Below, in pieces: positions 27,054 to 35,061 of a DNA stretch of 64,000 nucleotides. Origin of the DNA: 1-14-2-50-31-20 sp964617555 (GTDB lineage: Bacteria; Bacteroidota; Ignavibacteria; Ignavibacteriales; Melioribacteraceae); assembly GCA_964617555.1 (NCBI GenBank), contig CAZTYP010000029.1, positions 3,130-67,129 on the forward strand. The letters are read 5' to 3'. The first letter of the stretch is position 1. The number at the start of each line of letters is the position of its first letter. The translations under genes were made by a program, and so were the position numbers. The notes beneath the pieces are model-generated. The model ran no database searches, was not told where the DNA came from, and worked only from the letters and a program-made list of their open reading frames with translations.

Positions 27054-29051
27054 ATGGAAATTAAAAATGTAATTTTTATTCTTCTATTTATCTTCTCTTT
27101 CTCCGTTTTGTTTTTCAGTTTAAAAAAGAGACTCTTTTTTTTGAAAATAGGGAAAACGGAAAACAGATTTAATAATCCGTACGAAAGGATTTTTAATGTA
27201 ATTAAAATTGTATTCGGACAATCAAAACTTTTAAGAGACCCTTTTGCCGGAGCTACTCATTTTATAATATTCTGGGGATTTATAATTTTTCTTTTTGCCG
27301 TTGCCGAAGCAATAGGGCAAGGATTTTATTCCGGTTTTAGTTTGGAATTTTTGGGAAGATTTTATTCCATTCTTACTTTTATGCAAGATCTATTTTCCGT
27401 TTTTGTTTTATTTGCAGTACTTTTTGCTCTATTCAGAAGACATATTTTAAAGGTGGAAAGGTTACCGAAAGGGAGACACGAACAATTGGATGCAACACTT
27501 ATTCTGATTATGATTTTAATTGTTGTTGTAACAATGTTGGGGCAAAATTCCTCGCACCTTGCCGCAAACGGATTTAATTTTTCGCAGTTAGAATATCGGC
27601 CTGTTTCGCTTTGGTTCGGCAAAATATTTTATTACCCCCATTCACCGATTGCATCTGTCTTTTATGAAATATTTTGGTGGTTGCATATTTCGGTAATCTT
27701 TTTCTTTATGAACTATCTCCCTTATTCCAAACATTTTCACGTTTATATTGCACTTCCGAACGTTTATTTTTCCAGACTCCCCGAGAAGAAAATGATACTT
27801 AAACCGCTGGATTTGGAAGATGAAGAAGCGGAACAATTCGGGGTTGCAGATGTTGAGGATTTAACTTGGAAACAATTGCTTGACGGATATGCCTGTACCG
27901 AATGCGGGCGTTGTACTTCCGTTTGCCCGGCTGCTAATACCGGAAAACCATTGTCGCCTCGGGAAATAATTGTTAATATTAGAAAAAGAACGGAAGAAAA
28001 GGCTCCGTTAATTTTGGAAAGGAGAAAAAAAGAAGAGGTTTTAGAAAAAACATTAATACATAATTATGTTAAATCGGAAGAATTATGGGCATGCACAACT
28101 TGCGGAGCTTGTATGTATGAGTGCCCTGTAACCGTTGAACATGTTGATGCAATTGTGGATATGAGACAAAATCTTGTGTTAATGGAATCGGAGTTTCCCA
28201 AAGAATTAAATACGATTTTTAAAAATTTGGAAAATAATTTTGTGCCTTGGGCATTTAATAATCAAAATAGAGCCGAATGGGCTAAAGACTTGAATATTAA
28301 AACAATGGCTGAAAATTCCGAATGCGAAATACTTTTTTGGGTAGGTTGTGCAGGCTCGTTTGATGAGCGATACAAAAACGTATCCAAGGCATTTGCACAA
28401 ATTATGCAAAAAGCGGGTGTGGAATTTAGAATTTTAGGTACGGAAGAAAAATGTTGCGGAGATTCCGCCCGTAGGCTCGGTAACGAATATTTAGCTCAAA
28501 CCTTAATGCAAGAAAACATCGAAACTCTTAATAAATACGGAGTAAAAAAGATTGTTACCGCCTGTCCACACGGATTTAATATCTTAAAAAACGAATATCC
28601 ACAATTCGGCGGTAATTACAAAGTCTTGCATCATAGCCAGTTTATTGATAACTTAATAAAAACAAATAAAATTTCTTTAAAATATGTCGGGAAAACAAGT
28701 AAATTAACTTACCACGATTCATGCTATTTAGGTAGGTATAATTCACTTTACGAAGAACCCCGTCATGCTTTGGAAAGTTTGAGAACAATTGAAATAATTG
28801 AACCGGAGAGGACGAAGGAAAAAGCTTTCTGTTGCGGTGCCGGTGGCGGCAGAATGTTTTTGGAAGAAGATAGTGAAATCAGAATCAATGAAAACAGAAC
28901 AAAAGAATTATTAAGCACAAATGTTGATACAATTGCTTCCGCTTGTCCGTTTTGTATGACAATGATAAACGACGGCTTAAAATCTGAAGATAAAACGGAA
29001 AAAATTGCGGTTAAAGATATTGCGGAGATTGTTCTTGAACATATTAAATAA
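27054..29051 (+). CDS. Membrane (Fe-S)-binding heterodisulfide-reductase-like oxidoreductase
   Basis: A three-part electron-transfer protein of 665 residues. Residues 1-240 form a NarI-like membrane domain with about five helices. Next come two 4Fe-4S motifs: CTECGRCTSVCP near 280 and CTTCGACMYECP near 346. The C-terminal half carries two CCG domains (WVGCAG... EKCCGDSARRLG and CYLGRYN... FCCGAGGGRMF), as in HdrB/GlpC-like subunits. This fusion probably links the quinone pool to a cytoplasmic donor or acceptor. The partner flavoprotein, often an electron-transfer flavoprotein or acyl-CoA dehydrogenase, is not adjacent. The 20-nt gap to the hydrolase suggests co-transcription. Confidence 0.85.
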   Translation: MEIKNVIFILLFIFSFSVLFFSLKKRLFFLKIGKTENRFNNPYERIFNVIKIVFGQSKLLRDPFAGATHFIIFWGFIIFLFAVAEAIGQGFYSGFSLEFLGRFYSILTFMQDLFSVFVLFAVLFALFRRHILKVERLPKGRHEQLDATLILIMILIVVVTMLGQNSSHLAANGFNFSQLEYRPVSLWFGKIFYYPHSPIASVFYEIFWWLHISVIFFFMNYLPYSKHFHVYIALPNVYFSRLPEKKMILKPLDLEDEEAEQFGVADVEDLTWKQLLDGYACTECGRCTSVCPAANTGKPLSPREIIVNIRKRTEEKAPLILERRKKEEVLEKTLIHNYVKSEELWACTTCGACMYECPVTVEHVDAIVDMRQNLVLMESEFPKELNTIFKNLENNFVPWAFNNQNRAEWAKDLNIKTMAENSECEILFWVGCAGSFDERYKNVSKAFAQIMQKAGVEFRILGTEEKCCGDSARRLGNEYLAQTLMQENIETLNKYGVKKIVTACPHGFNILKNEYPQFGGNYKVLHHSQFIDNLIKTNKISLKYVGKTSKLTYHDSCYLGRYNSLYEEPRHALESLRTIEIIEPERTKEKAFCCGAGGGRMFLEEDSEIRINENRTKELLSTNVDTIASACPFCMTMINDGLKSEDKTEKIAVKDIAEIVLEHIK

Positions 29052-29087
29052 CTTATTACTTAACTTAACTAAAACGATGGAGGACTC

Positions 29088-29273
29088 ATGAGTCAATCAT
29101 ATCAAGATTTACAAGATCTGTTAAAAGGAATGGAAACAGATATTCAAAAATTTTACGAAAAAGGACAAGCGGCAGCTGGTACTCGCCTTCGTAAAGCTTT
29201 AAGCGAATTAAAGAAAAAAGCACAAGACATGAGAAACGAAATTCAAACAATCAAAGCGGAAAGAAAAGGATAA
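29088..29273 (+). CDS. Histone H1-like small basic protein
   Basis: A 61-residue, highly charged helical protein (MSQSYQDLQDLLKGMETDIQ, then FYEKGQAAAGTRLRKALSELKKKAQDMRNEIQ). The motif KGxxAAGTRxRKxLxELKxxAQDxRxEIQ is that of the short Bacteroidota proteins annotated as histone H1, related to the chlamydial Hc1 N-terminus. Such proteins probably bind DNA and help nucleoid structure. A strong RBS (GGAGG) stands 6 nt before the ATG and a perfect terminator follows, which suggest a highly expressed single-gene unit. Confidence 0.8.
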   Translation: MSQSYQDLQDLLKGMETDIQKFYEKGQAAAGTRLRKALSELKKKAQDMRNEIQTIKAERKG

Positions 29274-29297
29274 TTTCGGGTTACTTTGATTTTTTAC

Positions 29298-29333
29298 GCC
29301 GCCACTTAATTTATTCAAGTGGCGGCTTTTTTA
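29298..29333 (+). terminator. Rho-independent terminator after the histone-like gene
   Basis: A perfect 10-bp stem, GCCGCCACTT (29298-29307) with AAGTGGCGGC (29317-29326), around a 9-nt loop and followed by six T. A textbook intrinsic terminator. Confidence 0.93.
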
Positions 29334-29359
29334 TTAAAATACGATGATTTTATTTAAAT

Positions 29360-30634
29360 ATGAATAATGCTTCTTTTATTATATTGTTTCTGTTTGTGTT
29401 TGTTTCGCTTCGGGCACAAAATAACAATGTTAACTCTCTTGAGTTTGCTTTTACCGGCGACATTATGTGTCATTCCACGCAGTTTAAGTTTGCCGCTGTC
29501 GGAAAAGATTCTTTCGATTTTAAACCGACCTATCGAGAAATAAAACCATATTTTGATAATTGTGATGTTGTTGTGGGAAATCTTGAAACGGTTGTTGAAG
29601 TTAAAGGCGTAAAATATTCGGGATATCCGGTCTTTAATACTCCCGAGGATTTTCTTGAAGGATTAAAATTTGCGGGATTCAATATCCTCTCTACGGCAAA
29701 TAATCACGCTTACGATCTTAAAGAGAGAGGAGTTTTAAGCACAATTAATCATATTCATTCCGCCGGAATGGATAATGTTGGAACTTATAAAACCGAAAGG
29801 GGAAGAGATTCTGTTTGTCTGTTTGAAAAAAACAGGATAAAATTTGCAATTCTTTCATATACGTACGGAGTTAATTTATATACAATTCCCAATGAAAAAT
29901 CTTTTTTGGTGAACAGAATTAATGAGGAATTAATAAAAAAGGATATTATTAATTACAGAAACGAAGGAGCGGATTTAATCATTCTGTTTTTTCATTTCGG
30001 GAAAGAATATGCAAAAGTACCCGACAAATTTCAGAAAGAATTGGTTGCCAAAGCGATTAAATTCGGAGCGGATATTATTATAGGATCGCATCCGCATACA
30101 TTGCAACCGGTTAAATTTTTTAAATCGCAAGGAAAGATTGATACGGGCTTTACTGCTTATTCCCTCGGTAATTTTATTTCCAATCAAAGATGGAGATATT
30201 CCGACGGAGGTGCAGTTCTTAATTTTTCCGTGGAAAAAAATATGAATAACGGCAAAATAAAATTAAAATCGGTTAAATATTTGCCGATTTGGGTTTTTAA
30301 AGGATATACTGATAATGGTTCTGAGTATGTAATTTTACCGGCTGATACGGCAATAAACGATACACATTTCACATATTTACAAAGCAACGATTTAAAATTA
30401 ATGCGTGAATGTTATTACGATACAAAAGAAATTTTGCAAAAAGAAACAAAAAAAATTTCAATAGATTCCATACCCGCAATCAGAAAAAGACAGAAAGCAA
30501 AAAAAATATCGGAACTTAATTGTTTTGTCGATATTCCTTTAAAAAACACCGAAAGTAAAAAAACAAATGCAACTTATATTATCATGGATTCTCTAAATGT
30601 AAAGTATCCTAAACTGCCTTTTAATATTAACTAA
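29360..30634 (+). CDS. CapA family protein (metallophosphatase fold)
   Basis: An exported protein of 424 residues. A signal peptide (ending LRAQ near residue 20) is followed by the CapA-type domain: FAFTGDIMCH, VVGNLETVVE, STANNHAYDLKERG, the HFGKEY region and IIGSHPHTLQPVKFF, with SLGNFISNQRW after it. The Asp, Asn and His residues of the two-metal site are all present. CapA-like proteins take part in poly-gamma-glutamate or other capsule synthesis, but many family members act elsewhere. No capB or capC neighbour is present, so capsule function is unsupported here. Confidence 0.82.
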   Translation: MNNASFIILFLFVFVSLRAQNNNVNSLEFAFTGDIMCHSTQFKFAAVGKDSFDFKPTYREIKPYFDNCDVVVGNLETVVEVKGVKYSGYPVFNTPEDFLEGLKFAGFNILSTANNHAYDLKERGVLSTINHIHSAGMDNVGTYKTERGRDSVCLFEKNRIKFAILSYTYGVNLYTIPNEKSFLVNRINEELIKKDIINYRNEGADLIILFFHFGKEYAKVPDKFQKELVAKAIKFGADIIIGSHPHTLQPVKFFKSQGKIDTGFTAYSLGNFISNQRWRYSDGGAVLNFSVEKNMNNGKIKLKSVKYLPIWVFKGYTDNGSEYVILPADTAINDTHFTYLQSNDLKLMRECYYDTKEILQKETKKISIDSIPAIRKRQKAKKISELNCFVDIPLKNTESKKTNATYIIMDSLNVKYPKLPFNIN

Positions 30635-30692
30635 AAGATGTTTAAATTTATATATTTACAGTGATATTATTAACAATTTAGATAGGTTGAAA

Positions 30693-31205
30693 ATGAAAAA
30701 AAATGCGGTAATTATTTTTATGTTCTTTTTTTTATTGATAGTTGGATGTAGTAAAACCGAACGGGACAATGAATATTATCAACTTGCTAAAAAAAGTTTA
30801 AACGAAAAAAAATATTATGATGCACTAAAATATTTTCAAAAAATTGTTGATGAATATCCTAAAAGTAAACATTATAAAGATGCATTATTACAAACAGGAG
30901 AACTGACTCAGGGCCTTGTTGACAAAAAACTTACTAAAAAAGAAGCCTATAAAAAAGCGATTGAAATTTATATAAAATTCCAAAAAAAATATCCCCAAGA
31001 TGGCAAAGCTCCTCAAGCCCTTTTTATGATCGGCTTTTTGCAAGCGAACGAATTAGGCAAACTTGAAGAGGCAAAGGCAACTTACAATAAATTTTTGGAA
31101 CTATATCCGAACTCCGAAATGGCACAATCGGCAAAAGCCGAACTCGAAAATTTAGGGTTGTCGCCCGATCAAATACTTGAACAAAAAATTAAAAACAATA
31201 AGTGA
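30693..31205 (+). CDS. TPR/BamD-like lipoprotein
   Basis: A small lipoprotein of 170 residues. The signal ends in LIVGC, placing the lipidated Cys at about residue 20. TPR-like helices follow: YYQLAKKSLNEKKYYDALKYFQKIVDEYP and then AIEIYIKFQKKYPQDGKAPQALFMIGF, a pattern shared with YfiO/BamD outer-membrane assembly lipoproteins, though this is shorter. I start it at the ATG at 30693, 6 nt after AGATAGG. A TTG two codons upstream would sit on that site. It overlaps the DUF58 gene by 4 nt. A BamD role is only one possibility. Confidence 0.72.
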   Translation: MKKNAVIIFMFFFLLIVGCSKTERDNEYYQLAKKSLNEKKYYDALKYFQKIVDEYPKSKHYKDALLQTGELTQGLVDKKLTKKEAYKKAIEIYIKFQKKYPQDGKAPQALFMIGFLQANELGKLEEAKATYNKFLELYPNSEMAQSAKAELENLGLSPDQILEQKIKNNK

Positions 31206-32110
31206 ATAATAACACAAAACAAAGTGGAACCCGATTAACCCCTTCTCTTATTTCCAAGCTTAATTCTCTTGAATTAAAAGCTAAAATGGTTGTGGAGGGT
31301 TTTAAAGTAGGGTTACATCGTTCTCCTTATCACGGCTTTAGTGTTGAGTTCAGTGAACACAAGGCGTATATGCAAGGCGATCCCATTAAAAATATCGATT
31401 GGAAAGTTTACGGCAAAAGTGATAAACTTTTTATTAAACAATACGAAGAAGAAACAAATTTGTCGGCGAATATTTTGCTTGATATAAGTGGCTCTATGGA
31501 TTACAAACATAAAGGGGAGATTACGAAATTAGAGTATGCCAAAATACTTGCCGCAAGTTTAAGCTATTTGATGATTTCGCAACAGGATTCTGTGGGGTTA
31601 TCTTTTTATTCAGAAAAAATCAAAACATATTTCCCTCCGCGTTCCACAAAAATATATTTACAAACATTACTGAAAGAACTTGATAATGTTGTTGCTTCCG
31701 ACAAAACAGAAACCGCCGAATCCCTTAATTCCATTGCGGAAAAGATAAAGAAAAGAGGCGTTGTAATAATAATCTCCGATTTTTTTGACAATGTGGATTC
31801 TATTTTAACAGCCCTTAAACATTTTAAATATAAAAAAAACGAAGTAATTGTTTTTCAAATATTAGACCCGGTTGAGAAAGATTTTGCTTTTGCGCAAGAT
31901 GCTATCTTTGTGGATAAAGAAACTGCGGAAGAAATTACCACGCAACCCCATCAAATTCAAAAAGCATATCAAACGGCAATGAGAGATTTTTTGGAGAAAT
32001 TAAAAAGGGAGTGCCTTAACAATAAGATTGAATATAACCAAATTGATACAACAACACCCTTCGATAAAGCGTTATTTGCTTACTTTAAAAAGCGAAGTAA
32101 ATTAAATTAA
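31202..32110 (+). CDS. DUF58 domain protein (VWA-like)
   Basis: A 302-residue protein of the DUF58 family, which usually works with MoxR-type AAA ATPases in chaperone or stress functions. The diagnostic N-terminal block is HRSPYHGFSVEFSEHKAYMQGDPIKNIDWKVYGKSDKLFIKQYEEE. A von Willebrand A-like core follows, with LLDISGSM as the metal-ion-dependent adhesion motif and VVIIISDFFDN. The start is GTG, overlapping the TPR lipoprotein by 4 nt. No moxR gene is next to it, which is unusual for the family. Confidence 0.88.
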   Translation: MNNNTKQSGTRLTPSLISKLNSLELKAKMVVEGFKVGLHRSPYHGFSVEFSEHKAYMQGDPIKNIDWKVYGKSDKLFIKQYEEETNLSANILLDISGSMDYKHKGEITKLEYAKILAASLSYLMISQQDSVGLSFYSEKIKTYFPPRSTKIYLQTLLKELDNVVASDKTETAESLNSIAEKIKKRGVVIIISDFFDNVDSILTALKHFKYKKNEVIVFQILDPVEKDFAFAQDAIFVDKETAEEITTQPHQIQKAYQTAMRDFLEKLKRECLNNKIEYNQIDTTTPFDKALFAYFKKRSKLN

Positions 32111-32128
32111 AAAAAGGATTATTTATAT

Positions 32129-32155
32129 TGTATAAAGTGTTGCCTTTTTTATACA
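32129..32155. repeat. AT-rich inverted repeat in the gap after the DUF58 gene
   Basis: TGTATAAA (32129-32136) and TTTATACA (32148-32155) form a perfect 8-bp stem with an 11-nt loop. There is no following T tract; it could be a weak terminator or a binding site. The rest of this 180-nt gap holds only the sigma-54-like site described separately. Confidence 0.35.
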
Positions 32156-32244
32156 GCAATCCATTTTTGAAGACAAATAAATGTTTTATGCAGAAATAAT
32201 GTTTGTTTTTCTTTAATAATTGGGGAAAATATTAAAACAACATC

Positions 32245-32261
32245 TTGGCACAATCTATGTA
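32245..32261 (+). promoter_or_regulatory. Possible sigma-54-like promoter
   Basis: TTGGCAC at 32245-32251 matches the -24 element exactly. After AATCT comes ATGTA where TTGCA is expected, so the -12 GC is degenerate (GT). A start would fall near 32272, before the GGAGGA ribosome-binding site and the ATG at 32291. Suggestive only. Confidence 0.3.
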
Positions 32262-32290
32262 TAAAGATTGGAAAACAAACGGAGGATAAA

Positions 32291-33400
32291 ATGAAAAACG
32301 GATTATGGATTTTTGTTTTATTTGTAGCAATTTCTTTTACGGGATGTTACACCAGCTTTTCCCCTCGCGATGCGGAATCGGAGGCCTACGGAAAATTAAG
32401 TAAAGGATTCTATGATTCTCCCGACATTGCTTCCGCTTATGATTCTTTAGACTTTGAAGAATATGGTTCTGTGGAAGAATATCCTCAAAATGATAATGAT
32501 GTTACAGTTGTAAATAATTATTACGGTGATTCGTGGGATTCTCCTCCTCTCTATTATAATGATTACTCTTTTAGCGGCGGCTTCGGGTTTTACGGTGCAT
32601 ATTATGACCCGTTCTATTCTTCCTATTATTCTCCTTTCCATACGGTTTATTATCCCAATTATGCTTCTTCTTATATTAATGTGTACGGAGATGCTTACTT
32701 TGGCTGGTATTCCCCGAATTATTATGGTGGGAGATATTTTTCTCCTTCTCCCGTACGATACAGAACTTATCAAGTTGCGTCGTCGTATAACACCGGTTCT
32801 TCTTTACGTAATACAAGAGGAAGAACAACTTTATCAAGAAGAAGCCGAAATACTTCCGGCGGAATGGTTTCCCGAACAGGAAATTATGCTTCAGTAAATA
32901 GTGCAAGCAGACTTAAAGGTTTCGATTTGGATAGGGATTTGGTTGTTACAAAAAGAGTGAATAACAGTGAGAAAATTTCCGGTTCTTTACGCAATGCCGG
33001 CATAACAAAAACCGATAATGCAAGGTCGGTTTCAAAAAGAAGTACGAGTTTGTCCCGCAGACGCATTGCCGGCGAAAAAGGATACAGAATATTGGCAAGC
33101 AGATCAAGCAGCCGTGCTGCAAAAAGAACATACGGCAGAACACATCCGCAGAGTGTAAAAAACAAAAAAGTAAATAAAAGCAGAAGTAAAAGAACATATT
33201 CTTCCTCAAGAAGTTCAGGTTCAAGAAATTCATCATCACGCTCGTATTACAGGCCTCCATCTCGTTCAAGTAACAGAACGCCTAGTGTTTCGGGGTCTTC
33301 ACGGGGCAGTCGCTCCGGTAGAAGTTATTCCGGTTCAAGAAGTCCGTCGCGAAGCAGTTCATCTTCATCACGAAGTTCCAAGAAGACGCGAAGAAGATAA
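32291..33400 (+). CDS. Low-complexity lipoprotein with Tyr-rich centre and Ser/Arg-rich tail
   Basis: I do not recognise a family for this 369-residue protein. The signal MKNGLWIFVLFVAISFTGC gives a lipobox Cys at about residue 19. Residues 30-80 are acidic, 80-160 are rich in Tyr, Gly, Ser and Phe (repeated YYDPFYSSYYSPF-type segments), and 160-369 become strongly basic; the last 100 residues are almost only Ser and Arg with some Lys, Gly and Tyr (for example SGSRNSSSRSYYRPPSRSSN). Such a chain should be disordered and could bind polyanions such as surface glycans, DNA or LPS. A strong RBS (GGAGGA) precedes the ATG. Confidence 0.6.
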   Translation: MKNGLWIFVLFVAISFTGCYTSFSPRDAESEAYGKLSKGFYDSPDIASAYDSLDFEEYGSVEEYPQNDNDVTVVNNYYGDSWDSPPLYYNDYSFSGGFGFYGAYYDPFYSSYYSPFHTVYYPNYASSYINVYGDAYFGWYSPNYYGGRYFSPSPVRYRTYQVASSYNTGSSLRNTRGRTTLSRRSRNTSGGMVSRTGNYASVNSASRLKGFDLDRDLVVTKRVNNSEKISGSLRNAGITKTDNARSVSKRSTSLSRRRIAGEKGYRILASRSSSRAAKRTYGRTHPQSVKNKKVNKSRSKRTYSSSRSSGSRNSSSRSYYRPPSRSSNRTPSVSGSSRGSRSGRSYSGSRSPSRSSSSSSRSSKKTRRR

Positions 33401-33504
33401 CGAGATTACAATTAGCAAATTAGTAACCATTTAACTAACACTTTTGTTGTTAAACAGGATTGTTGTGCCCATTAAAATTTTGAATTAAAAACGCAGGTGA
33501 TAAA

Positions 33505-34953
33505 ATGAAAAATAAATGGAAAATATTATCGCTCATATTATTAATGATTACATTCTCTGCAAATATTTTTGCACAAAACGAAAACGATGCGGTTCGCTTG
33601 GCTTTGCCGGGAGTTTTATCCAACGCCAGGGCTTTGGGAATGGGTAACGCTTATATTACAAACGGAGATGATTATTCGGCAATGTTTTTTAATCCAGCCG
33701 GGTTGGCTCTTTCCAACTATTCTCAATTAACCGGAAGTTTTTATCATCGCATTTATGAAAACAACTCAACTTTTTTCGGAGAGAATGATACATATAAAAA
33801 TAATTCTACACAATTCGGGCAATTGGGTTATCTTTACAAAGCTCCCGCAACACGCGGAAGTTTGGTTTACGGATTCGGATACCAGCAGGATAAAGATTTT
33901 ACTTCTTCCCTAAGTTTTGAAGGATATAATCCTAACGATAATTCCATGATTAAATATTTAACCGATAAAAATGATGATATCCCTTTTTTGCTCGGATTAA
34001 GTTACCCTTTGGTGGATGCGGATAACAATTATATTAAAGATACAACTCACATAAAAGGGGATTTAACACAAAGCGGAAATATTTTGGAAAGCGGAGGCAT
34101 TAACCGTTACAATTTCGGAATTGCCGTTGAAGCGGCTAAAGGGGTTTTTATTGGCGGAAGTGTTAATTATTTATCAGGTACTTATAAAAACGAAAGAGAA
34201 TATTATGAAGACGATTGGGATAATTTTTATGTTGATCCAACGGATATTAACGACCCTAACACTCGTGATTTTCAAACATTCTATTTAAATGATAAAATTG
34301 ATTGGGACTTATATGCATGGGAATTTCGCTTAGGATTTATAATAGATTGGATGCATTTTATCCGGCTCGGCGGTTCCGCAAAACTTCCTACAACTTTTCA
34401 TATAAAAGAAAATTATCTTATCAAAGGTTATTCCCAATTTGACGGGGATTATTTTATAGATTTGCTCCCCTCCGAAAGTATGGTAAGATACGAAATTAAA
34501 ACTCCGTTGGAATTTTCACTAGGGGCATCAATAGATTTGTATTTACTTACGATTAATGCACAAGCAACTTTTATAGATTATACACAAATGGAATTTTCCG
34601 GCGAATTGAATCAATCTGCAATTGATGAAAACAACAGAGTTATTCACGATAATTTTAGAACGGTACTTAATTATAACATTGGTGCCGAAATGAAAATTCC
34701 TTTTACACAAATATTTGCACGAGCCGGTATTATGTATTATACATCACCTTACAAAGACGACCCTAAAGAATTTAATCGTGTTTTTCTTAATGCAGGTGCG
34801 GGAATTATTGCAGGTAATGCGTTTAAGTTCGATGTAGCTTACTCCTACGGTTTCTGGAATACATACACGGATAATTATGGATATGATGAATCACGTATTT
34901 ATCAGAGTATTAATTCGCATACATTTATGCTTACAACAACAATTCTATTCTAA
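33505..34953 (+). CDS. OmpP1/FadL-like or PorV-like outer-membrane protein
   Basis: A 482-residue beta-barrel. The signal peptide ends at IFAQ (about residue 24). The mature start, LPGVLSNARALGMGNAYITNGDDYSAMFFNPAGLALSN, matches the opening shared by OmpP1/FadL transporters and PorV, with its Asn-Pro-Ala-Gly-Leu turn. Many aromatic strands follow, and the C-terminus TFMLTTTILF is a typical barrel-closing strand. It could import hydrophobic compounds or assist T9SS; the length exceeds the other two barrels of the window and suits FadL-like proteins. Monocistronic here. Confidence 0.72.
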   Translation: MKNKWKILSLILLMITFSANIFAQNENDAVRLALPGVLSNARALGMGNAYITNGDDYSAMFFNPAGLALSNYSQLTGSFYHRIYENNSTFFGENDTYKNNSTQFGQLGYLYKAPATRGSLVYGFGYQQDKDFTSSLSFEGYNPNDNSMIKYLTDKNDDIPFLLGLSYPLVDADNNYIKDTTHIKGDLTQSGNILESGGINRYNFGIAVEAAKGVFIGGSVNYLSGTYKNEREYYEDDWDNFYVDPTDINDPNTRDFQTFYLNDKIDWDLYAWEFRLGFIIDWMHFIRLGGSAKLPTTFHIKENYLIKGYSQFDGDYFIDLLPSESMVRYEIKTPLEFSLGASIDLYLLTINAQATFIDYTQMEFSGELNQSAIDENNRVIHDNFRTVLNYNIGAEMKIPFTQIFARAGIMYYTSPYKDDPKEFNRVFLNAGAGIIAGNAFKFDVAYSYGFWNTYTDNYGYDESRIYQSINSHTFMLTTTILF

Positions 34954-35061
34954 AAGATAAAAACAATAATCACGACACAGAATTAGGTAATTATACAAAA
35001 AATTTGCAATGCTATTTTTCTTCCTCTATTTTTGGATTATTAAAAAAAATACTTGTGAAAT

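Noticed and set aside
32447..32773. Arg/Ile-rich antisense reading frame
   Set aside because: A shadow of the Tyr/Ser-rich coding sequence on the plus strand; its composition only mirrors those codons.
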